Of a DNA stretch of 16,004 nucleotides, positions 1-5,469 are shown one piece after another. The DNA is taken from NCBI GenBank assembly GCA_049299895.1, contig JBAQYF010000012.1, positions 1-16,004 on the forward strand. Reading direction: 5' to 3'. The DNA is from CAIYYO01 sp049299895. GTDB taxonomy: Archaea > Altiarchaeota > Altiarchaeia > IMC4 > QMZM01. Both the position numbers and the translations under genes were made by a program. The stretch's first letter is position 1; each line of letters starts with the position of its first letter. The notes beneath the pieces are model-generated. The model saw nothing but the letters and a program-made list of their open reading frames with translations, was not told the DNA's origin and searched no databases.

Positions 1-1
1 C

Positions 2-16
2 GGGGCCGCGGGCCCC
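2..16. repeat. GC-rich hairpin before attC-like site A
   Basis: GGGGCC (2-7) and GGCCCC (11-16) form a perfect 6-bp hairpin with a 3-base loop. The string GGGGCCGCG recurs at 5253-5261 before site C. In both places it is followed by a CGCCTGCGGG block and then CATAAC, so the repeated module extends upstream of the attC-like core. It may be the 3' untranslated region, or a transcription terminator, of a gene lying left of the window. Confidence 0.5.
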
Positions 17-39
17 TCGTCTCGCCTGCGGGCTCGAGC

Positions 40-130
40 ACATAACACATTTTTTACGGCTCGCTAGCGCTCGACCCAAATTGCCTCGCCTGCGGGCTCG
101 TCAACTTCGTAAAAAATGAGGACGTTATAC
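40..130 (+). repeat. attC-like recombination site A
   Basis: A 91-bp element running from ACATAAC (40-46, like the inverse core R'') to GTTATAC (124-130, like the core R'). Just inside, CATTTTTTACG (48-58) and CGTAAAAAATG (108-118) are perfect 11-bp inverted arms, the L''/L' position of an integron attC site. The spacers next to R'' and L' are unequal (A versus AGGAC), as expected of an unpaired central spacer with extrahelical bases. The middle holds further small palindromes. It shares GGACGTTA and GCAATT with site B. By the attC model it ends the cassette to its left and borders unit 1. What is seen is a folded repeat; the attC identity is inference. Confidence 0.6.
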
Positions 131-242
131 GCAATTTATGGGCTGGATTACGGGAGCGATAAGATAGTTTAACCAAATATTATGGTATTATTGCACTGCG
201 CTGAGTTTACTGGCTATTATTTTTGATATCCCATATTTTCAT

Positions 243-917
243 ATGGCTCATCATCGTCACGGTTTGGACTACATTCGACTTACCTTGGAGAGGATAGGTT
301 CCTCTCTGCCGAGCCCTGTCACGACTTACCACATTGGAGGTAATGCAATGTGTTGGTACGGCCTTAAGGATACTACCAAAGATACTGATCTGGTTTTCAT
401 TGAGGATGTTGAACTCTTTGAGACGGCACTCATTTCCGGGGGGTTTCTGAGAACCGACGAACAAGTAAAATACAAAATAGGAGAACCGTACGCAAGGTAT
501 TCTGAAATAAAGAATACCCCTTTAGATAAGCCATTTATTCCAGGTTTAGATATTGATCTCTTTTTCAAAGATATATGCGGTAAGATAACATTTTCTCAGG
601 GGATGGTTTCTAGAAGCGCCATAATCTGGGAATCAGGTAACTTAATGAACAGGATATGCTCCAAAGAGGATATCTTTATTTTTAAGGCTGTTGCAGGAAG
701 GCCTGATGATGTTGTAGACATGAGATCATTGGCTGAATCTGGCCTAAATTGGGATAGTGTAGCGGACGAATATATTTCCCAGTTATCTAGACTTCGAAGA
801 CCGATTGTTCTTGAAATAAGTGAGATTTTTACCCAATCAATTTCAAATCTCAGAGAGGATTCTAAGATTTCATTGCCAAACTCGTTTACCAAGAAGATAG
901 CCAGAATTAATAAATAA
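243..917 (+). CDS. Nucleotidyltransferase-fold protein, candidate antitoxin or toxin (MNT-like)
   Basis: A 224-residue protein with the active-site pattern of the polymerase-beta-like nucleotidyltransferase superfamily. GGNAM (residues 32-36) matches the GG/GS helix-start motif, KDTDLVF holds the DxD metal pair (D47, D49), and GLDIDLFF offers the third acid (D103 or D105). The later stretch KAVAGRPDD resembles the K..A.R..D segment of AbiEii/DUF6036-type enzymes. Such proteins move a nucleotide onto protein or tRNA targets; in HEPN/MNT systems the MNT partner AMPylates and silences a HEPN RNase. The gene lies 57 bases upstream of, and codirectional with, a protein ending in a HEPN-like domain, which supports pairing. 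The start is the only ATG before this domain in the open frame. No Shine-Dalgarno is seen; an AT-rich stretch at 168-184 may be the promoter. Which partner is toxic cannot be told from sequence. Confidence 0.72.
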   Translation: MAHHRHGLDYIRLTLERIGSSLPSPVTTYHIGGNAMCWYGLKDTTKDTDLVFIEDVELFETALISGGFLRTDEQVKYKIGEPYARYSEIKNTPLDKPFIPGLDIDLFFKDICGKITFSQGMVSRSAIIWESGNLMNRICSKEDIFIFKAVAGRPDDVVDMRSLAESGLNWDSVADEYISQLSRLRRPIVLEISEIFTQSISNLREDSKISLPNSFTKKIARINK

Positions 918-945
918 TTTCTTTATTGAAATAAAACATTACTAT

Positions 946-959
946 TTTTAAACTTATAA
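946..959 (+). promoter_or_regulatory. Probable TATA box of the wHTH-DUF4209 gene
   Basis: The stretch TTTTTAAACTTATAAT lies about 20-30 bases before the ATG at 975, with no Shine-Dalgarno between. This is the spacing of an archaeal leaderless promoter. It implies the large gene can be transcribed separately from the nucleotidyltransferase as well as with it. Confidence 0.45.
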
Positions 960-974
960 TCTAATATTTCATCC

Positions 975-3530
975 ATGAATTTAAATAAAACAGATATATT
1001 AGTATTGAAAGATTTGGCTAATGCCCCACAAAAAACCTCATCGATAGCATCACACTTAGATTTAAGCAGGGGCCGAGCATCCACTATATTAAACAAGTTA
1101 CTTAAACAAAAGATAGTTAGCAAGACCGGGTGGTATTATCAAATAGGGAATACAAGCCAGGCAATAGCTATAAATCGGTTATTAAAAAATCAACCGGCAC
1201 TGGCATTAGAAAAGATATTTACGCAAACTGAATTTAGAACACTAGAACTGCTCTACAAAAAACAAAGAACCGTAAAGGAACTATCGAAAGAGGTAGGCAA
1301 AACAGAAAGAAACATTTATTACAGCCTAGAAACTCTTAAATCTATGGGTTTAATCTCCGAATTCGGGGTTGGGATTTATATAATTAACAAGCAACACAAT
1401 GCATTTAAGGATATCGAATCCATCCTCACCAAAACGATAAAAACTATTCCCTCACCTCTCGAAAGTGAGGCATTTAACGTTGCTTGGTCGGGCGATGATG
1501 AGTACATAATCAGAACACGTAACCCAGAAAAGGCAGTCCGAATCATTGAAGAGGCAGGATTTAAATGGAAGTATACCTCCACAAGCGCAGCAGCTGAATA
1601 CGGAATCCATGTGATTCCGCCGGAAACTATATTTTACATATATAAGAAACCATCCAACTTAAAAATAGACTCGGGTAATTATGTAGCAATAGAGGATGCA
1701 ATAATTCACTCCTTCTTAGAAGAGAATAAATCCGCAGAGGACTACAGCAAGTGGCTAATCCAAAAAAACCAAGAAAAGATTAACCTAGCTTATCTAAAAG
1801 AAGCAGCTAACAAATATGATTTATCCAAGGTCATAGATGGAATACTATACGAAATTAAACCGACGCTAGATCGAGTCAAATATAACGCTGATCGTATCCT
1901 ATCACTCTTAGAGGGGTTATCAAAAGATAAAGAAGAGAACTCAGATTTTAGCATAGCTTCAGAACTTGAAAACTATTGGAACTGGATTGAAAGCTTCGGC
2001 AGAGGCGAGAATGAAAACAAAGAGAAGGAGATTATAGAATTAGTAAAAATAATCGCTACTTATCAACCTCCTTTTTTTAAGCCATTTACCTATTTCTTCG
2101 AATGGAAAAAGAAAAAGGACTATAGAGCATGCATCAAATCAGGACAACTACTATTAGAAGATGCGCTATTTGCATTTGATAATAAGGTGTATTGGAGTTC
2201 CATTTGGTTTTTTGAAAGATCTGCTGAATGTTTTAAAGAACTGAAGGATAAAAACAGTTTAAAGCAAGTAATTGAAAAATCTTTAAGTTTGGTGTATAAC
2301 CAGGATTTTCCAATTCACTATAAAATAAGTCTAATAAAAATAACCACAGACAACATAAAGAATCTTGATTCTAAGCAAAAGGAGAAAATTCTAGGATATT
2401 TGGTCAGTACAGCTGAGGAATATCATAAGGAAGGAATAAATCAACTATCCAGGGGGTACATCACTAATCTTTCTTTTGAAAGGAGGCTTCTTGAAGAAGC
2501 ATTAAAAATACTCCGGAAAGAAAATAATCCTCAGTTAGCTAAAGACGTGCGCTGCCGGATTGGTTTATCATTTACTGCTGAAGGGGACTTAAAAAACGTG
2601 CCTCTTATATCCTCAAGTCATTACGAAGACGCTTTAAGAGAATTTACAGCTTGTGGAAACAAATCAAAACAGAGCGAAATGAAGAAAAAAATCGAATCCT
2701 CCCTGTCCAAAGCAACTTTTAAAGAAATAAGAATGCCATTAACTCTGGACTTGTCATTTTATCAATCATACATCGAGAGATTAGCCAACCAAAAACCGGT
2801 TAAGATCCTAGAAGTAATTGCATCAGACGAAACATACATCCCTGATTGGGATGTTGCAAGTAAAACCTCTGAGGAAACGGCTAAAAGTGCAGTTTTCATG
2901 AGTTTAATTCCGCATGAGCATATACGGGATGGAAAACCAGTTTCAAAAAGAGCCACCCCAAAAGAAATCCAAGAATCCCAAGTAAAAACTCAATTCATGC
3001 TTGACGCTTCACTGAAAGCGATTTTGTATCTCCAAGCAATGACTCATCTGATTGAAAACCAAAAAATCAACCAGATAGATTTAAAAGAGTTTCTTGAAAA
3101 ATGCAAAGTAGACAACAATATAGCAGCCATAACATCTACAGCATTTGAAAGGCATTTATCTAAGGATTATCAATCTTCAATTACCCTTTTTGTAACACAG
3201 GTTGAATCTCTGATAAGACAACTACTTAAAGAAGAAGGCACTGCAACAACAATACCTATAAACAATGAATTTGGCTTGCAGGAAGCACCCCTTGGAACTC
3301 TTCTAACAGGAATATCCCAAACACAACAAATACTTGGTAAAAATTTTACCAGATATATATGGATTTACTTATGTGACAAGGAGCATGAGAATATAAGAAA
3401 TAAAGTAGCTCATGGATTGATGAAACCATATGAGTACACTCCAGAGGTAAGCTTGAGATTGCTATGGATTCTACTCTATTTAGCAATGAAAAATAGATCC
3501 ATCTTGAAACAAGGAAAGATTGTTGCGTAG
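975..3530 (+). CDS. Winged-helix protein with C-terminal DUF4209/HEPN-like domain
   Basis: An 851-residue protein. Residues about 1-60 form one winged helix-turn-helix (SSIASHLDLSRGRASTILNKL), and residues about 85-140 a second (VKELSKEVGKTERNIYYSLE), like archaeal TrmB/MarR-type regulators. A short beta-rich segment follows (about 150-235), then a long, Lys/Glu-rich helical region without obvious catalytic motifs (about 240-710, possibly TPR-like). The last ~135 residues match DUF4209: VTQVESLIRQLLKEEG, LGTLLTG and RNKVAHG at R808-H813. RNxxxHG is the DUF4209 signature and fits the HEPN RNase Rx4-6H motif. With the nucleotidyltransferase gene just upstream, it looks like the HEPN half of a HEPN/MNT-type module with built-in DNA-binding domains that could autoregulate. 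The gene is clearly AT-richer than the native genes right of 5470, a sign of transfer. Domain calls are strong for wHTH and DUF4209; function is inferred. Confidence 0.75.
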   Translation: MNLNKTDILVLKDLANAPQKTSSIASHLDLSRGRASTILNKLLKQKIVSKTGWYYQIGNTSQAIAINRLLKNQPALALEKIFTQTEFRTLELLYKKQRTVKELSKEVGKTERNIYYSLETLKSMGLISEFGVGIYIINKQHNAFKDIESILTKTIKTIPSPLESEAFNVAWSGDDEYIIRTRNPEKAVRIIEEAGFKWKYTSTSAAAEYGIHVIPPETIFYIYKKPSNLKIDSGNYVAIEDAIIHSFLEENKSAEDYSKWLIQKNQEKINLAYLKEAANKYDLSKVIDGILYEIKPTLDRVKYNADRILSLLEGLSKDKEENSDFSIASELENYWNWIESFGRGENENKEKEIIELVKIIATYQPPFFKPFTYFFEWKKKKDYRACIKSGQLLLEDALFAFDNKVYWSSIWFFERSAECFKELKDKNSLKQVIEKSLSLVYNQDFPIHYKISLIKITTDNIKNLDSKQKEKILGYLVSTAEEYHKEGINQLSRGYITNLSFERRLLEEALKILRKENNPQLAKDVRCRIGLSFTAEGDLKNVPLISSSHYEDALREFTACGNKSKQSEMKKKIESSLSKATFKEIRMPLTLDLSFYQSYIERLANQKPVKILEVIASDETYIPDWDVASKTSEETAKSAVFMSLIPHEHIRDGKPVSKRATPKEIQESQVKTQFMLDASLKAILYLQAMTHLIENQKINQIDLKEFLEKCKVDNNIAAITSTAFERHLSKDYQSSITLFVTQVESLIRQLLKEEGTATTIPINNEFGLQEAPLGTLLTGISQTQQILGKNFTRYIWIYLCDKEHENIRNKVAHGLMKPYEYTPEVSLRLLWILLYLAMKNRSILKQGKIVA

Positions 3531-3583
3531 ATACATAATCCAGCCCCTAAACTTTCTCGTTGCGACTCGAACCCTCACGGGGC

Positions 3584-3674
3584 GCATAACAGGCTTTTTA
3601 GCGGTTCGCTCCCTTCGGTCGCTCAGCCCAAATTAGTCCTGTGGACTAACTTCGTAAAAAGCCGGACGTTAAGC
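3584..3674 (+). repeat. attC-like recombination site B (best copy)
   Basis: A 91-bp element, the same length as site A. It runs from GCATAAC (3584-3590) to GTTAAGC (3668-3674); the latter fits the attC core consensus GTTRRRY fully. Inner arms GGCTTTTTA (3592-3600) and TAAAAAGCC (3655-3663) pair perfectly. Between them TTAGTCC (3633-3639) and GGACTAA (3643-3649) form a 7-bp hairpin with a 3-base loop, the place of the variable terminal structure. The stop codon of the preceding gene (3530) lies 53 bases before it, the usual position of attC at the 3' end of a cassette gene. Confidence 0.65.
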
Positions 3675-3860
3675 GCAATTCAAAAACCCAGCCCCCTACG
3701 CCGTTTTGTGATTTAGCCTCAGTTCACAGACGACGGAATTTTACTTGAACAAGGTGAGGGGTCGGACGACGAATCTGGTTCTGGTCTTTTGAGCCTTGCC
3801 AGCTGGTTTTCAGGGACTTTTACAGGAACGCCTTCTAGGTTCTTCTCTTGATAGTATGTA
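3675..3860. other. Leader region of unit 2, no gene seen
   Basis: Between site B and the ATPase promoter I see no open frame with recognisable features. The stretch holds the left arm of the inverted repeat that brackets unit 2 (3702-3725), and a looser local palindrome with GTTCA (3722-3726) facing TGAAC. Otherwise nothing identifiable. Confidence 0.4.
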
Positions 3861-3912
3861 TTGTTTTTATATAGAACAAAAACCATAATATATTGTTCTC
3901 CTAGAAAACAAT
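3861..3912 (+). promoter_or_regulatory. Promoter with operator-like half-sites for the ATPase gene
   Basis: A TATA box (TTTTTATATA, about 3864-3873) precedes the ATG at 3913 by about 45 bases. AGAACAA (3873-3879) and TTGTTCT (3893-3899) form a perfect 7-bp inverted repeat covering the expected transcription start. A further near-match, TTGTTTT, lies at 3861-3867 before the box. Sites placed like this normally block transcription when occupied. No Shine-Dalgarno is visible before the start codon. Confidence 0.5.
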
Positions 3913-5175
3913 ATGGAACCGGTGTTTGAGGAATGGAATGTATACGCCAAAAAGAAGGAGTTATTGCCCCGTATGCTCGATCTGAACCGCCTTATCTCAG
4001 ATTCGAATCTTAAGATCGTCGGAGTTACAGGTATACGGAGGTCTGGGAAATCTAGCATATTGATGCTGCTTTTGCAGAAGCTTCAGGGCGACGGCAAAAA
4101 GGCGGCTTATGTGAATTTGGAGGACAGCAGGATTAGCGACAAGGGGGATATCCTTGACGGATTGATCAAGTGGTTTGGAGACTCGGGTTTCCTTCTGCTG
4201 GATGAGGTAACAAGCGTTGGGGACTGGGAGGGATGGCTTGCCAGGAACCACGAGCTTTTGAAAGGAAGGCTCCATCTGATAGTAAGCTCTTCGAGGGCAA
4301 CTCTATCCACACCATCTAAACCTCTCCGAGGGAGGGTGCTATCCTACGAAGTATATCCTCTTTCGTTCAAGGAATTCTTGCAGTTTTCAGGGATAGGCGT
4401 AGAACACACTACTGCCGGCATAGGCCGGCTGGAGAGAGCCTTAAACGAATACCTGGACTATGGCGGGTTTCCCGAGGCAGTCCTGTTAAAGGACAAAACC
4501 GACAAGGTAAGGCTTCTTGACTCCTATTTCAGGGACATAATAGGTTTGGACGTAGCAGAGACGTCTGGGGAGAACATATCAACAGTTGAGCTTTTCGGCA
4601 AATACGTGATAGAGACATCATATTTCTCTGCTTCCAAGTGCCTGAATTTTTTCAAAAGCCTCGGACACAAAATAGGCAAGCAAAGCATACTGAACCTGGA
4701 AAAACATTCACAGGAAGGATACCTGTTCTTCTTTGTACCGATATTCTCCCACAACATAAAGGACCGGACACAATACCCAAGAAAAGCATACTTGGGCGAT
4801 ACAGGATTCATGCGCGCAGTCAGAGGAAAAACAGACATGGGAAGACTATTCGAAAACGCAGTATTTCTAGAGCTCATGAGATGCAAAACAGCGACACAGA
4901 AGATATACTACTGGAGAAACAAGGATGGAAGCGAATCAGATTTCGTAATAACCGAAGGGCTGAAAGTCAAAAAGATCATACAGGTAACATCAGAACTCGA
5001 AAACGAAAAAACCAAAGAACGGGAAACACATGGCCTCATCCAGTGCGCCAAAGAAGCGGGTCCGAAAGAAGGGTTAATAATAACGAAAGACAAAGAAGGC
5101 AGGGAAGAAATAGAAGGAATAAAAATAAAATATGTTACTCTGTGGAAGTGGCTCCTAGAAAAAAAGGAAAACTAA
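3913..5175 (+). CDS. AAA_14/DUF4143-type ATPase
   Basis: A 420-residue member of the archaeal/bacterial ATPase family with an N-terminal AAA_14 domain and a C-terminal DUF4143 domain. Walker A is GIRRSGKS (residues 40-47); Walker B is FLLLDEV with D97 and E98. The middle shows the family pattern around YPLSFKEFLQFSGI and YLDYGGFPEAV. The C-terminal part (YYWRNKDGSESDFVI) is the PD-(D/E)xK-nuclease-like fold. Its usual ExK step reads IIQVTSE here, so the Lys is missing and nuclease activity is doubtful. The length is usual for the family. Biological roles are poorly established; members are common on mobile elements. It is the only gene between sites B and C. Codon use shifts toward A-ending codons in its last third. 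The family call is firm; function is unknown. Confidence 0.85.
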   Translation: MEPVFEEWNVYAKKKELLPRMLDLNRLISDSNLKIVGVTGIRRSGKSSILMLLLQKLQGDGKKAAYVNLEDSRISDKGDILDGLIKWFGDSGFLLLDEVTSVGDWEGWLARNHELLKGRLHLIVSSSRATLSTPSKPLRGRVLSYEVYPLSFKEFLQFSGIGVEHTTAGIGRLERALNEYLDYGGFPEAVLLKDKTDKVRLLDSYFRDIIGLDVAETSGENISTVELFGKYVIETSYFSASKCLNFFKSLGHKIGKQSILNLEKHSQEGYLFFFVPIFSHNIKDRTQYPRKAYLGDTGFMRAVRGKTDMGRLFENAVFLELMRCKTATQKIYYWRNKDGSESDFVITEGLKVKKIIQVTSELENEKTKERETHGLIQCAKEAGPKEGLIITKDKEGREEIEGIKIKYVTLWKWLLEKKEN

Positions 5176-5307
5176 CGTAGGAAAAATACTTGTTTTACGG
5201 ATACCCCCATCCCCTAATTTTTGACGGAACTGAGGCAACAACACAAACGACTGGGGCCGCGTTTTTGAACTGCTCGTCGCCTGCGGGTTCCTCGATCCCA
5301 TAGGGAC
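5176..5307. other. Intergenic stretch with repeat-module upstream part
   Basis: After the ATPase stop this region contains the right inverted-repeat arm (5227-5249), GGGGCCGCG (5253-5261, also at 2-10), a CGCCTGCGGG block also seen at 23-32 and 85-94, and a small TCCC/GGGA hairpin near 5297-5306. It appears to be the upstream half of the repeated module. No coding potential is seen. Confidence 0.45.
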
Positions 5308-5373
5308 TCATAACGGGCTTTTTACGGTTCGTCCCCGCGGGACTTCAGCCCAAATTAGAGCCGGACGTTATAT
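5308..5373 (+). repeat. attC-like recombination site C, shortened
   Basis: It runs from TCATAAC (5308-5314) to GTTATAT (5367-5373). It matches site B through GGCTTTTTACGGTTCG, AGCCCAAATTAG and CCGGACGTTA, but about 23 bases between AAATTAG and AGCCGG are missing. The long L' arm is therefore lost; only GGCT/AGCC remains to pair. GTCCC/GGGAC (around 5331-5343) keeps an internal hairpin. It is likely a degenerate copy. Confidence 0.55.
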
Positions 5374-5440
5374 CCAATTCGCGCTGGCTTTAATTGGAAT
5401 ACGCCGGAAATGTTTATTATCTGTTCGACCAGTAAAAGAT

Positions 5441-5448
5441 TATATATC
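5441..5448 (+). promoter_or_regulatory. TATA box of the double-peptidase gene
   Basis: TATATATC preceded by an A-rich BRE-like AGTAAAAGA, centred about 25 bases before the ATG at 5470. No Shine-Dalgarno is present. This is a clear archaeal leaderless promoter, and it indicates that the gene has its own promoter rather than relying on the cassette array. Confidence 0.6.
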
Positions 5449-5469
5449 ATAAAGGGCATAGTATAACAA

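Larger units (their letters stand above)
140..3546. repeat. Inverted repeat bounding unit 1 (arms 140-150 and 3536-3546)
   Basis: GGGCTGGATTA at 140-150 is the perfect reverse complement of TAATCCAGCCC at 3536-3546. One arm lies 10 bases after site A, the other 38 bases before site B, so the 11-bp arms enclose exactly the two-gene unit. The arms could be inner ends of a transferred unit or a fold linking the ends of single-stranded cassette DNA. Confidence 0.45.
3702..5249. repeat. Imperfect inverted repeat bounding unit 2 (arms 3702-3725 and 5227-5249)
   Basis: The right arm, reverse complemented, aligns with the left arm over about 23-24 bases, including a perfect 10-bp block: GCCTCAGTTC at 3716-3725 and GAACTGAGGC at 5227-5236. 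A CCCC block beyond each arm extends the similarity weakly. The arms sit inside sites B and C and enclose only the ATPase gene and its promoter. Confidence 0.5.

Noticed and set aside
3553..3583. A tRNA-like T-loop (GGTTCGA on the minus strand) before site B
   Set aside because: The flanking five bases do not pair as a T stem, and no anticodon or D arm fits nearby.
4638..5180. A 180-residue plus-strand frame inside the ATPase gene
   Set aside because: It overlaps the AAA_14/DUF4143 gene entirely; the protein is Arg-rich with no domain pattern, while the overlapped frame has clear motifs.
40..5373. CRISPR array from the repeated palindromic elements
   Set aside because: Only three copies, 66-91 bp long, separated by gene-sized distances; no regular spacers.
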